From NCBI RefSeq assembly GCF_000744655.1, contig NZ_JQMJ01000004.1, positions 6,262,001-6,326,000 on the forward strand: 64,000 nucleotides of DNA. Direction: 5' to 3'. The translations under genes and the position numbers were made by a program. The DNA is from Streptacidiphilus rugosus AM-16 (GTDB lineage: Bacteria; Actinomycetota; Actinomycetes; Streptomycetales; Streptomycetaceae). The notes under the pieces were generated by a model that saw only the letters and a list, made by a program, of their open reading frames with translations, was not told where the DNA came from and searched no databases. Below are positions 50,314-63,684 of this stretch, one piece after another (the first letter of the stretch is position 1; the number at the start of each line of letters is the position of its first letter).

Positions 50314-50799
50314 ATGACCGACCCGGGCACCCCCCTCTCCCCCGACGAACTGCCGCAGCGACTGATGGACGTCTTCGGCCTCGTGGGCCCGCTGTACCGG
50401 CGCGTGCAGCGCCGGATCGAGCTGGACGCCGCCCAGGGCCTCTCCGTCGGCGTCCGCGCCGTCCTCGACCTGCTGCGCGAGCACGGCCCGATGACCGTCC
50501 CGCAGATGGGCCGCGCGCAGTCGCTCAGCCGCCAGTTCGTCCAGCGCATGGTCAACGACGCCGCGGCGCGGAACCTGGTCGAGAGCATCCCCAACCCCGC
50601 GCACCAGCGCTCCTCGCTGATCCGGCTGACCGGCGAGGGCGTCGCGGCGATCACGGCGGTGACCGCCCGCGAGCACGCGCTGCTGCGGCAGGTCGGCGGC
50701 GAGCTGACGGAGGCCGACGTCGCCACGTGCGTCCGCGTGCTCAGCCGGATGCTGGAGCTGTTCGACGACGTCGAGGTGACCGGCGAACCTCCGTGCTGA
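50314..50799 (+). CDS. MarR-family transcriptional regulator
   Basis: A 161-residue winged-helix regulator: GLSVGVRAVLDLLREHGPM, VPQMGRAQSLSRQFVQRMVNDAAARNLV, and the wing PNPAHQRSSLIRLTGEG. ATG 50314; the upstream frame is antisense to the hydrolase. The third GGTGTCAT repeat overlaps the start codon, so a bound protein could also block its own translation start. Likely controls itself and the divergent hydrolase. Confidence 0.9.
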   Translation: MTDPGTPLSPDELPQRLMDVFGLVGPLYRRVQRRIELDAAQGLSVGVRAVLDLLREHGPMTVPQMGRAQSLSRQFVQRMVNDAAARNLVESIPNPAHQRSSLIRLTGEGVAAITAVTAREHALLRQVGGELTEADVATCVRVLSRMLELFDDVEVTGEPPC

Positions 50800-50817
50800 G
50801 CCCGTCCGCGTGAGGGT

Positions 50818-51390
50818 CTAGCGGTTCTCCCCCGGCACCCAGAGCACGTCGCCGACGGCCTTGTTGGCCGAGCGGGCCAGGATGAAGAGCAGGTCGGACA
50901 GCCGGTTCAGGTACTTCGCCGTCAGCGGGTTGATCCCGTCGCCGTACTCCTCGATCGCGGCCCAGGTGCTGCGCTCGGCGCGCCGCACGACGGTGCAGGC
51001 GACGTGCAGGTACGCCGCGCCCGGCGTGCCGCCCGGCAGGATGAAGCTGCGCAGCTTCTCCAACTCCTCGTTGAACCGGTCGCAGTCCGCCTCCAGGCGG
51101 TCGACGTAGCTCTCCAGCACGCGCAGCGGCGGGTACTTCGGGTCCTCGACGACGGGGGTGGCCAGGTCGGCGCCGACGTCGAAGAGGTCGTTCTGGACCC
51201 GGGTCAGCACGGCCGCGATCTCGGCGTCCAGGCCGCCGCAGGCGAGGGCCACGCCGATGGCGGCGTTGGCCTCGTTGCTGTCGGCGTAGGCGGCGAGTCG
51301 GGTGTCCGTCTTCCGGGTGCGGCTCATGTCGCCCAGCGCGGTGGTGCCGTCGTCGCCGGTACGGGTGTAGATGCGGGTGAGGTTGACCAT
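50818..51390 (-). CDS. pduO: PduO-type cob(I)alamin adenosyltransferase
   Basis: Makes adenosylcobalamin from ATP and cob(I)alamin. A 190-residue protein: TRIYTRTGDDGTTALGD near the N terminus (ATP site), and VVRRAERSTWAAIEE and LNRLSDLLFILAR near the end, the trimer-forming helices with the usual Arg/Glu residues. ATG 51390 lies 9 bp after the MarR stop codon, so they share a transcript. It supplies the cofactor for IcmA and related mutases, matching the meaB/mce/icmA theme. Confidence 0.94.
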   Translation of the reverse strand: MVNLTRIYTRTGDDGTTALGDMSRTRKTDTRLAAYADSNEANAAIGVALACGGLDAEIAAVLTRVQNDLFDVGADLATPVVEDPKYPPLRVLESYVDRLEADCDRFNEELEKLRSFILPGGTPGAAYLHVACTVVRRAERSTWAAIEEYGDGINPLTAKYLNRLSDLLFILARSANKAVGDVLWVPGENR

Positions 51391-51399
51391 GCCCGGAGC

Positions 51400-51870
51400 C
51401 TAACGCTCACCACGAAGGGTGGGATCGACGCGGGTCAGCAGGGCGTGGAGCTGACGCCGCTGCGCGGGGGTGAGAGGGCCGAGCACCTCGTCGTCCAGGC
51501 GCGGGGTGTGGGCCTCGATGCCGGCCCGCAGCAGCCGTCGGCCCTCGCCCGTGAGCTCGACGAGATACGCCCGCCCGTCCTCAGGATCCGGACTGCGGAC
51601 GACGAGTCCCTTGCGCACCAGCCGCGCGACCAACTTCGTCGTCCCGGCCGAGGTGAAGCCCATCTGCTCACCGACCCGCGTGGCCATCCCCCGCGCGTCG
51701 GGAAAGCGGGCAAGCCGGAGCAGGAACTCGAACTCGGAGCCGTCGAGGCCGGTGGCCTCGTGGATGTCGTGCCGCAGCCGCTCGTTGATCACCCGGTACA
51801 CATTGCCCAGCAGGCCCCAGAGGACGACGCCTTCGTCCTCGACCAGCTCCTCCAGCCGGAGCTCAGCCAC
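51400..51870 (-). CDS. MarR-family transcriptional regulator
   Basis: A 156-residue regulator: GLDGSEFEFLLRLARFPDA, TRVGEQMGFTSAGTTKLVARLVRKGLV, and wing SPDPEDGRAYLVELTGEG. GTG 51870 with GAGGAGG upstream. It is the first gene of an operon with PduO adenosyltransferase (9-bp gap). Which signal it senses is unknown; co-transcription suggests a link to cobalamin supply, or simple convenience. Confidence 0.88.
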   Translation of the reverse strand: MAELRLEELVEDEGVVLWGLLGNVYRVINERLRHDIHEATGLDGSEFEFLLRLARFPDARGMATRVGEQMGFTSAGTTKLVARLVRKGLVVRSPDPEDGRAYLVELTGEGRRLLRAGIEAHTPRLDDEVLGPLTPAQRRQLHALLTRVDPTLRGER

Positions 51871-51880
51871 GCAGCCTCCT

Positions 51881-51985
51881 CAGGGTCGGGGGGAACTGCG
51901 CGACAAGCCACCCAGGCAGGTAGGGCCCCGAACGCGCAGGGCCGTCCGCACAGGGTGGTTGCCCGCGCAGTTCCCCGCGCCCCTG
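51881..51985. repeat. ~100-bp palindromic repeat element, copy E
   Basis: Left arm CAGGGTCGGGGGGAACTGCG (slightly decayed) and right arm CGCAGTTCCCCGCGCCCCTG, with an inner GGGCC/GGCC stem. Same orientation as copies A-C. Between the start of the MarR gene and the end of the DUF2550 gene. Confidence 0.82.
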
Positions 51986-52020
51986 GAGGTGCAACCGGGC
52001 CGTGCGCGGAGCGCCGGCGC

Positions 52021-52471
52021 TCACGCCACGTTGACCCGCTGGCCGGGGGGCGCCGCTTCGAGCCAGGCCAGGAAGCCCGTCAGAGCGTCCTCGCTCATGG
52101 CAAGCTCCAGCGGCTCGCCCGCGTGGCTGCAGTTGAGGACGACCGCGCCGGAGAGGAGCGCCAGCTCCTCCTGGCCCTCGGGCGTGCGGCGGTCCAGCAC
52201 CTCGATCAGCGAGCGCTGCAGCACCCGCCGCGGACGCGGCGCGTAGCTGAAGACGCGGAACCACTCCACCGCGTCGTGGTTGTACCGGGCGATCCCGAAG
52301 ATCCACCCCTTGCCCTCCGCCTCGGCGGAGGAGGCCGGCACGCTCAGGCGCGCCGAACAGTCGAACGTCCCCCCCCGGACGCTGGATCAGCCGTCGGCGT
52401 ACTGCGAAGGCCCCCAGCCCGAGCAGGCAGACCAGCAGCACCGCGATCACCACGACCACCGCGAGCACCAT
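52021..52471 (-). pseudogene. DUF2550 membrane protein gene with frameshift in a G tract
   Basis: The N-terminal part starts at ATG 52471 (GGAGGGAG upstream) and reads MVLAVVVVIAVLLVCLLGLG, a membrane anchor, then RRRLIQRPGG. The rest, in another frame, gives GKGWIFGIARYNHDAVEWFRVFSYAPRPRRVL and the DUF2550 end FLAWLEAAPPGQRVNVA (stop at 52021). The frames switch at a run of eight G on the minus strand (52369-52376); seven G would join them into one normal DUF2550 protein of about 150 residues. This is a sequencing slip, a true mutation or a switchable tract. Its place beside atpC is the usual one. Confidence 0.85.
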
Positions 52472-52554
52472 GCCCGGCTCCCTCCTCGTCGGCCGCCCCT
52501 GAGCCGACGTGCGCGCCACGCCTCGAAAACGCAGCTGCCTTCACAACTGATACA

Positions 52555-52592
52555 GCAGTCCCGGGGTCACCCACTGGGCGCCCCGGGACTGC
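52555..52592 (-). terminator. terminator of the atp operon
   Basis: Perfect 12-bp stem GCAGTCCCGGGG/CCCCGGGACTGC with a 14-base loop, 22 bp past the atpC stop. It closes the nine-gene ATP synthase operon and separates it from the DUF2550 gene. Confidence 0.85.
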
Positions 52593-52614
52593 CGGTGAAG
52601 CTACTCCGCCTCGG

Positions 52615-52986
52615 TCAGCGGCCGGTCGCGGCGACGAGCCGGACCTCGGCGCGGCGCTGGGCCGCTGCCTCGCTCTCGGCCTTCGCGCCGGCCAGCGCCC
52701 GCTCGGCGCGGTCGACGTCGATCTCGTCGGCCAGCTCCGCGACCTCGGCGAGGATCGACAGCTTGTTGTCCGCGAAGGACAGGAAGCCGCCGTGCACCGC
52801 GGCGATCACCGTGGTGCCGTCCGCCTGGCGGATGGTCACCGGCTGGGTGTCCATCGCGCCCAGGACCGGGGTGTGCCCCGGCTGGATGCCGATGTCACCG
52901 GACTTGGTACGGGCAAGGACGATCGTGGCCTCGCCCGACCAGACCTTTCGGTCGGCCGCGACCAGCTCGACGTGCAGCTCAGCCAC
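52615..52986 (-). CDS. atpC: ATP synthase epsilon subunit
   Basis: Rotor subunit of F1 that links the central stalk to the c ring. A 123-residue protein: AELHVELVAADRKVWSGEA, GDIGIQPGHTPVLGAM in the beta-sandwich, and the helical end. The C-terminal helices are short-to-normal. GTG 52986 has GAGGAGCC 3-4 bases upstream; the frame to 53064 has no such site. Last gene of the operon, 140 bp after atpD across a hairpin. Confidence 0.95.
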   Translation of the reverse strand: MAELHVELVAADRKVWSGEATIVLARTKSGDIGIQPGHTPVLGAMDTQPVTIRQADGTTVIAAVHGGFLSFADNKLSILAEVAELADEIDVDRAERALAGAKAESEAAAQRRAEVRLVAATGR

Positions 52987-53051
52987 AGGGGCTCCTCGGT
53001 CTCTGCCCCCCGCCGGAAGACGGGGGTGGGGAAAGAATAACGGGTGCGAAA

Positions 53052-53079
53052 GGGGCGGTCCCACTCAAGGGCCCGCCCC
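53052..53079 (-). terminator. intercistronic hairpin between atpD and atpC
   Basis: Stem GGGGCGGTCCC/GGGCCCGCCCC (one mismatch, 6-base loop), followed on the minus strand by CCTTTCGC. It sits inside the operon and may tune the amount of epsilon relative to beta. Confidence 0.5.
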
Positions 53080-53126
53080 GTTCACTGCGAACCTCTAGGA
53101 CGCTCGGCGAACCGAACCGGGAAGAA

Positions 53127-55485
<2,359 letters not shown>

Positions 55486-55510
55486 GGGTCGTTACGTCCT
55501 TTCCGTCTCG

Positions 55511-57085
55511 TCAGGCGTCTTCGCCGAGCAGCGCACCGGTGTGCGTGGTGAACTCGCGCTTGAAGGCGGTGATCGCGTCGGTGAGCGACTCGATCGTGCC
55601 GTCCTCGAGCTTGCTCGTCTCGACGATGGTGGTCAGGACGCCCTTGTGCTCGCGGCGCAGGTAGTCCAGGAACTCACGCTCGAACTTGCGGATGTCCGCG
55701 ACCGGGACCTCGTCCAGCTGACCGGTGGTGCCGGCCCAGATCGAGACGACCTGCTCCTCGACCGGGAAGGGCTGGTACTGGCCCTGCTTCAGCAGCTCGA
55801 CCAGGCGGGCGCCGCGCTCCAGCTGGGCCTTGGAGGCCGAGTCCAGGTCGGAGGAGAAGGCGGCGAACGCCTCCAGCTCGCGGTACTGGGCCAGGTCCAG
55901 ACGCAGACGACCGGCGACCGACTTCATCGCCTTGATCTGGGCGGAGCCACCGACGCGGGAGACCGAGATACCGACGTTCACGGCCGGGCGGACGCCGGCG
56001 TTGAACAGGTCGGACTCCAGGAAGCACTGGCCGTCGGTGATGGAGATGACGTTGGTCGGGATGTACGCCGAGACGTCGTTGGCCTTGGTCTCGATGATCG
56101 GCAGACCGGTCATCGAACCCGCGCCCAGCTCGTCGGAGAGCTTCGCGCAACGCTCCAGCAGGCGGGAGTGCAGGTAGAAGACGTCACCCGGGTAGGCCTC
56201 GCGGCCCGGCGGACGGCGCAGCAGCAGGGAAACGGCGCGGTAGGCCTCGGCCTGCTTCGACAGGTCGTCGAAGATGATCAGGACGTGCTTGCCGTCGTAC
56301 ATCCACTCCTGGCCGATGGCGGAGCCGGTGTAGGGGGCCAGGTACTTGAAACCCGCCGGGTCCGACGCCGGGGCGGCGACGATGGTCGTGTACTCCAGCG
56401 CACCGGCCTCCTCCAGCGCTCCGCGGACGGAGGCGATGGTGGAGCCCTTCTGGCCGATGGCGACGTAGATGCAGCGGACCTGCTTCTTCGGGTCGCCCGA
56501 GCGCCAGTTGTCGCGCTGGTTGATGATCGTGTCGATCGCCACCGCGGTCTTGCCGGTCTGGCGGTCGCCGATGATCAGCTGACGCTGGCCACGGCCGATC
56601 GGGGTCATCGCGTCGATGGCCTTGATGCCGGTCTGCATCGGCTCGTGCACCGACTTGCGGACCATGACGCCCGGGGCCTGCAGCTCGAGGGCGCGGCGAC
56701 CGGTGGACTCGATGTCGCCCAGGCCGTCGATCGGCTGGCCGAGGGGGTCCACCACGCGGCCGAGGTAACCCTCGCCGACGGGCACGGACAGGACCTCGCC
56801 GGTGCGGCGGACCGTCTGGCCCTCCTCGATCGCACCGAACTCACCGAGGACGACGACACCGATCTCGCGGGTGTCGAGGTTCAGCGCGAGGCCGAGAGTT
56901 CCGTCTTCGAACTTCAGCAGCTCGTTGGCCATGACCGAGGGAAGACCCTCGACCTTGGCGATGCCGTCAGCCGTGTAGGTGACGGTGCCGACCTCTTCAC
57001 GCGAGGCGGCGTCCGGCTGGTACGACTGGACGAAGTTGTCCAGAGCGTTCCGGATCTCCTCCGGCCGGATCGTGAGCTCCGCCAT
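55511..57085 (-). CDS. atpA: ATP synthase alpha subunit
   Basis: Non-catalytic nucleotide-binding subunit of F1 that forms the hexamer with beta. A 524-residue protein: [14 protein letters not shown] (Walker A) near residue 172 and [17 protein letters not shown] (Walker B), plus [23 protein letters not shown] 57085 start. Downstream of atpH across a 153-bp gap with two hairpins, and 25 bp before atpG. Confidence 0.98.
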   Translation of the reverse strand: MAELTIRPEEIRNALDNFVQSYQPDAASREEVGTVTYTADGIAKVEGLPSVMANELLKFEDGTLGLALNLDTREIGVVVLGEFGAIEEGQTVRRTGEVLSVPVGEGYLGRVVDPLGQPIDGLGDIESTGRRALELQAPGVMVRKSVHEPMQTGIKAIDAMTPIGRGQRQLIIGDRQTGKTAVAIDTIINQRDNWRSGDPKKQVRCIYVAIGQKGSTIASVRGALEEAGALEYTTIVAAPASDPAGFKYLAPYTGSAIGQEWMYDGKHVLIIFDDLSKQAEAYRAVSLLLRRPPGREAYPGDVFYLHSRLLERCAKLSDELGAGSMTGLPIIETKANDVSAYIPTNVISITDGQCFLESDLFNAGVRPAVNVGISVSRVGGSAQIKAMKSVAGRLRLDLAQYRELEAFAAFSSDLDSASKAQLERGARLVELLKQGQYQPFPVEEQVVSIWAGTTGQLDEVPVADIRKFEREFLDYLRREHKGVLTTIVETSKLEDGTIESLTDAITAFKREFTTHTGALLGEDA

Positions 57086-57152
57086 CTGGGTTCCCTGCTC
57101 TCCTAGTTGCGATCCTCGGCCCGCCCGTGGAGGGCCGCAAGTATTCGACTCT

Positions 57153-57210
57153 CGGTCAGGTCCTGCGGTGAGGCTCTGACCGTCCTCTGTTGAAACCGAC
57201 CGAGGGTCGG
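57153..57210 (-). terminator. paired hairpins between atpH and atpA
   Basis: CGGTCAG (57153-57159) pairs with CTGACCG (57176-57182), and CCGACC-GAG-GGTCGG (57196-57210) forms a second perfect stem. They sit in the 153-bp gap inside the operon and may shape message processing or the alpha/beta excess over stalk subunits. Confidence 0.45.
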
Positions 57211-57238
57211 ATGCTGCTCCCCTTGACGGGGGTGGGCG

Positions 57239-58054
57239 TCAGCCCGCCAGGCCACGCTGCGCGGAGTCGAGACGACTCGCGATCGTGCCCTCAATGATCT
57301 CGTCACCGATCTCGACCCGGACACCGCCGAGGACCGAGGGGTCCACGTCGAGGTTCAGGTGCACCTGACGGCCCACGAGGGACGCCAGGGAGACGGCGAG
57401 TCGGTCCTTCTGCGCGTCGGACATCGGCACCGCGGTGGTCACCAGGGCGACCACACGGCCACGACGGCCGGCCGCGAGCCGGGAGTACTCCTCCAGCCCG
57501 CTCTCCAGGCTACGTCCACGCGGCTGCGTCACCAGAGCGGTGACCAGCGCGACGGTCGCGGCCTTGGCCTTGCCGCCGAGCAGGTTCTGGACCAGCTGCG
57601 CCTTCGCGCCGCTGCCCGCGGCCTGGTCGGTCAGCGCCGAGCGGAGCTCGACGTTGCTCGCGACCACGCGGCCGAAGCGGAACAGCTCGTCCTCGACCTC
57701 GTCCAGCTCGTTCGCCTTGTCCGCGCTGATGATCAGCGACAGCGCGGCCAGCTGCTCGGTCGCGTCCGCGAGGTCGCGACCGGCGGCCCAGCGGGAGCGG
57801 ACCATGCCGGAGACCAGGTCCTGCGCGTCCGCGCCGACCTTGCCCTGCAGCAGGTTGCCGACCAGGTCGGCCTTGGCCTGCCCGGGGGCGGCCGGGTCCG
57901 TCAGGATCCGGCGCAGCGAGACCTCGCGGTCCAGCACCCGGGTGACGTCCAGCAGGTCGCCGCTGAGCGCGTCGAGGTCGACGGACGCGTTGTCCGTCAG
58001 CGCCTCAAGACGCTCGCGGGCGGCCGCGGTCGACTGTCGGGTGGCGCTGCTCAC
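57239..58054 (-). CDS. atpH: ATP synthase delta subunit
   Basis: Peripheral-stalk subunit tying F1 to the b subunits. At 271 residues it is much longer than the about 180 of E. coli, as usual in actinobacteria. The conserved C-terminal part is clear: VVALVTTAVPMSDAQKDRL, VHLNLDVDPSVLGGVRVEIGDEIIEGT and the end RLDSAQRGL. The start GTG 58054 overlaps the atpF stop as GTGA, so the two are translated together. Confidence 0.96.
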   Translation of the reverse strand: MSSATRQSTAAARERLEALTDNASVDLDALSGDLLDVTRVLDREVSLRRILTDPAAPGQAKADLVGNLLQGKVGADAQDLVSGMVRSRWAAGRDLADATEQLAALSLIISADKANELDEVEDELFRFGRVVASNVELRSALTDQAAGSGAKAQLVQNLLGGKAKAATVALVTALVTQPRGRSLESGLEEYSRLAAGRRGRVVALVTTAVPMSDAQKDRLAVSLASLVGRQVHLNLDVDPSVLGGVRVEIGDEIIEGTIASRLDSAQRGLAG

Positions 58055-58602
58055 TTGGCACCCGCCGACTCCGCAGCCTTGGCCTCAAGCTCGTCAAGGA
58101 AGCGGTCGATGGTGCGGCTCTGGCGGGCGGAGTCCTCGAGGGACTCGCCGACGACCTTGCCGGCCAGGTCGAGCGAGATACGACCGATGTCGTGGCGGAG
58201 CGCGGTGGTCACCTGACCACGGGTGCGCTCGATCTCCGCCTGGGCGTGCGCGACGGTGATCGCAGCCTGACGCTGCGCCTCCTCGCGGGCCTCGGCGACG
58301 ATCATGGAACCCTGCTCACGGGCGTGCTCGGTGATCCGAGCGGCCTCGTGGCGAGCCTCCGCCAGCTGGGCCTTGTACTCCTCCAGCGTCCGGGTGGCCT
58401 CGGCCTGCGCCGCGGCCGCCCGCTCCAGGCCACCCTCGATCGCATCGCGCCGCTCGTCCAGAGTCTTCTGGATGTTGGGCAGGAGCTTCTTGCCGAGGAC
58501 GCCGAAGACGATGAAGAAGGCGATCAGGCCGATGATCAGTTCCGGCAGGGCGGGGATCAGGGGGTTCTGAGGCCCCTCCTCAGCCAGGAATGTGCTCAGC
58601 AT
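58051..58602 (-). CDS. atpF: ATP synthase b subunit
   Basis: Membrane-anchored peripheral stalk. A 183-residue protein: one N-terminal membrane helix (ELIIGLIAFFIVFGVLGKKLL, about 22-42) and a long charged helix (QKTLDERRDAIEGGLERAAAAQAEATR...) to the end. ATG 58602 start. 44 bp after atpE and overlapping atpH by 4 bp. Confidence 0.96.
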   Translation of the reverse strand: MLSTFLAEEGPQNPLIPALPELIIGLIAFFIVFGVLGKKLLPNIQKTLDERRDAIEGGLERAAAAQAEATRTLEEYKAQLAEARHEAARITEHAREQGSMIVAEAREEAQRQAAITVAHAQAEIERTRGQVTTALRHDIGRISLDLAGKVVGESLEDSARQSRTIDRFLDELEAKAAESAGAK

Positions 58603-58646
58603 GTCTGAACCTTTCGTCGAGCGTGGCTACTGGTGTGTACGCCGAC

Positions 58647-59791
<1,145 letters not shown>

Positions 59792-59976
59792 CCTTGACTC
59801 CTTCGTCGTGAAGCATCAGAACTGCAACCTTGTGTGTCGGCGCGGCGGGTATGCCGCAGTTCGGCACCGTGATCGGGTTGACCGGAGCCACGCGGTCCTC
59901 TCGACGCACGCGGTCGTGAAGGGGGCTCCGGATTCCGGACGATAGCAGATGTCTTGGTCATACCTTTACGCGGGCC

Positions 59977-60417
59977 TTACTTCCCCTTGCTGGGCCCGTC
60001 GGCCTTGCCGTCGGACCCGCCGAGGCTGGGATCCACGTAGAGGGTTTTGCTCTTGAGCGTGAAGTACACCTGGCCGCCGACCCATGCCAGCAGGGTGGCC
60101 AGCAGGGAGAAGCCGAAGGCCTTGCCGTTGAAGAGCGTCGTGTTCTTGAACACCACGATGAAGACGCCGGCCATCAGCATCTGCACCGCGTAGACCAGGA
60201 GTCCGGCCATCAGAACCAGCTGCGGCCGGTCCCGGGTGAGCCGCATCAGCGCCCAGAATCCGAGACCGAACACCACCACGACCACGGCCAGCGCGACCAG
60301 CGCGCCGATCAGGCCCTTGGAGCCGGCGAAAACCGTGCTGAGCACCACGGCGAGGATGCCCACCGGCGCCGCCACAAGGGCGCAGCCACGCAGGATCCGG
60401 GCGTCGTTGGACAGCAT
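59977..60417 (-). CDS. atpI: ATP synthase accessory protein I
   Basis: A 146-residue membrane protein with four hydrophobic segments (LVAAPVGILAVVLSTVFAG, LIGALVALAVVVVVFGLGFWA, LVLMAGLLVYAVQMLMAGVFIVVF, FGFSLLATLLAWVGGQVYF) and a charged tail. Its place ahead of atpB and the build match AtpI, thought to help c-ring assembly. ATG 60417 has GGAG 8 bases upstream. The operon promoter should be in 60418-60552; TAGTCT on the minus strand near 60444-60450 is a weak -10 candidate. Confidence 0.88.
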   Translation of the reverse strand: MLSNDARILRGCALVAAPVGILAVVLSTVFAGSKGLIGALVALAVVVVVFGLGFWALMRLTRDRPQLVLMAGLLVYAVQMLMAGVFIVVFKNTTLFNGKAFGFSLLATLLAWVGGQVYFTLKSKTLYVDPSLGGSDGKADGPSKGK

Positions 60418-60552
60418 TGTCAGGACTCCGGGCGGTGAGGGTCGAGCAGACTATTCCTTCAGGGAGCGGGGGCTGAACGACCTTCTCCCATAAGGTCCTT
60501 CGGCAGCTCTCCTGATGTCGTGAACGGTATCACAAGCTATTTGGTGCAGTCT

Positions 60553-61953
60553 TTACTTTCTTGGTGTGCTCCTTGACACACGGGCTGCACCACTGCCGGA
60601 TCGTCCCGATGTGCCCGAATGGCGACCGAGGGCGTGAGCGCCCGTTCCGATCTTGTCCAACAGGGTCCCATCTGCGACGGCGTGCTCGGAACCGGGGGAA
60701 ATCGGCTGCTCCGCGATCTCCTTTACCAAGTCATCGGTAAGAACCTCACTTACCTTTGCCGTGCGCCGGTACCTGGGCGGCAGCAGGCGCTGCGCGACCC
60801 GTGGCGCGTGCGGCCGGAACCGGGGGAAGAGCAGCATCATGATGCCGAGCATGCACAGCGCCATGGCCACGTAGGCGGCCCGTGCCTCGGTCCGGTTGAC
60901 CGAGAAGGCGACGGTGCCGAAGGCGAAGAGCGCCGCCCAGAAATACATGATCAGAACTGCGCGGCTGTGGGAATGGCCGAGTTGCAGCAGCCGGTGGTGC
61001 AGATGCTGCTTGTCCGCGGCAAAGGGGGACTTTCCCGCCCAGGTCCGGCGAACCACCGCGAGGATCAGGTCCGTCAGCGGAATGGCGATAACGGTCAGCG
61101 GCAGCAGCAGCACGACATAGACGGGCACCATCGCGTGGACCGCGCCGGTCTGGTTCACCGCGTGGGCGCTGCCCGCCTGGCTGGCGATCTGCGAGGCCAG
61201 CACGTCGGGGTCGACACGGCCGGTGATCGAGATCATGCAGACCGAGAGCACCAGGCCGATCAGCAGGGCGCCCGAGTCGCCCATGAAGATCCGCGCGGGA
61301 TGGAAGTTGTGCGGCAGGAAGCCGATCACCATGCCGACCAGGATCACGCTGAACAGCGCGGCCGGTGCCGCGTCGGGCACGGAGAACCCGTACCAGAGCC
61401 GGTAGGCGTAGACGAAGAAGGCGAGGGCGGCGATGCACACCATGCCCGCGGCCAGACCGTCCAGGCCGTCGATGAAGTTCACCGCGTTCACGCTTATGAC
61501 GACCAGCGCGACCGTGATGAAGGTGCCCCACATCTCCGGCAGCGCGACCGTGCCGACGCCGGGGATGGGCAGCCACAGGACGGTGAGGCCCTGGTAGACC
61601 ATGACGCCCGCGGCGACCATCTGGCCGCCCAGCTTCACCAGGGCGTCCACGCCCCACTTGTCGTCCAGCACGCCGAGCACCCACATGATGGTGGCGCCGG
61701 AGAGCAGGGCGGGAACGTCGCCGGTGCCCTGGAAGACGTGGTGGAGCGCCTCCAGGTGGTCAGCCGTGAGCAGGCCGGCGCAGAGCCCGCCGAACATGGC
61801 GATGCCGCCGAGTCGTGGCGTCGGCTCCTTGTGCACGTCGCGGTCCCTGACCGCCGGCATGGCGCCCGCGATGATGGCGAACTTCCGTGCCGGACCGGTC
61901 AGCAGATAGGTCACCGCTGCGGTCACGCAGAGCGTCAGCAGGAACTCACGCAC
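60553..61953 (-). CDS. WecA/MraY-family undecaprenyl-phosphate sugar-1-phosphate transferase
   Basis: Starts a cell-wall glycopolymer by joining a UDP-GlcNAc (or related) phosphosugar to the lipid carrier. A 466-residue polytopic protein with about 11 membrane segments. GVLDDKWG, NAVNFIDGLDGLAAG and FMGDSGALLIG hold the catalytic Asp residues; KQHLHHRLLQLGHSHSRAV is the His-rich sugar loop, as in WecA/TagO. The soluble tail (from about 405) is longer than usual and its DNA is less GC-rich. GTG 61953 has GGAGGA 5-6 bases upstream. Usual neighbour of atpI in streptomycetes. Confidence 0.92.
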   Translation of the reverse strand: MREFLLTLCVTAAVTYLLTGPARKFAIIAGAMPAVRDRDVHKEPTPRLGGIAMFGGLCAGLLTADHLEALHHVFQGTGDVPALLSGATIMWVLGVLDDKWGVDALVKLGGQMVAAGVMVYQGLTVLWLPIPGVGTVALPEMWGTFITVALVVISVNAVNFIDGLDGLAAGMVCIAALAFFVYAYRLWYGFSVPDAAPAALFSVILVGMVIGFLPHNFHPARIFMGDSGALLIGLVLSVCMISITGRVDPDVLASQIASQAGSAHAVNQTGAVHAMVPVYVVLLLPLTVIAIPLTDLILAVVRRTWAGKSPFAADKQHLHHRLLQLGHSHSRAVLIMYFWAALFAFGTVAFSVNRTEARAAYVAMALCMLGIMMLLFPRFRPHAPRVAQRLLPPRYRRTAKVSEVLTDDLVKEIAEQPISPGSEHAVADGTLLDKIGTGAHALGRHSGTSGRSGSGAARVSRSTPRK

Positions 61954-62061
61954 CAGAGTCCTCCTGTGCTGCGCTGGACACCCCCGTGGTACCGGCAGAG
62001 CATAGCCGCCACGCCACGGGGTCGATGCGGTAATGGAGGTGCGTCACAGGGCACACCCTAT

Positions 62062-63354
<1,293 letters not shown>

Positions 63355-63514
63355 GGCCGCGTGCACCTCCGCTGGCCACGGTACGCCGCAGCACGCCTGG
63401 CGGCGCGCCGGCGGCCCCGGAACGACCCGGTTGCAGTAGGCCGTGCCTCCCGAGGGCGGCCCGGTTGCACCATCAGGGGCACCGGGGAGACCTGCGCGCG
63501 AAGGCCGGCCACAG

Positions 63515-63616
63515 CAGGGGCGCGGGGAACTGCGCGAGAACCACCCTGTGCGGAGGGCCCTGCGCGTTCGGGACTCACGTCGTGGGTGGCGTGTCGCGCA
63601 GTTTCCCGCGCCCCTG
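63515..63616. repeat. ~100-bp palindromic repeat element, copy F (reverse orientation)
   Basis: Arms CAGGGGCGCGGGGAACTGCG and CGCAGTTTCCCGCGCCCCTG. The inside (GAGAACCACCCTGTGCGG, then GGGCCCTGCGCG) matches copy C read on the other strand, so this copy is inverted. More half-arm debris follows to 63684. It fills most of the 330-bp gap between the SHMT-like gene start and the phosphatase end. Confidence 0.85.
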
Positions 63617-63684
63617 GGGTGGTGCAACTCGCCCTTTGCTGAGAGGTGTCGCGCCGGAGGCGCGCGGTTCCTCGCCCCCAGGGG

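Noticed and set aside
63355..63514. Glycine or other riboswitch before the SHMT-like gene
   Set aside because: No recognisable aptamer core; the space is mostly repeat-element DNA.
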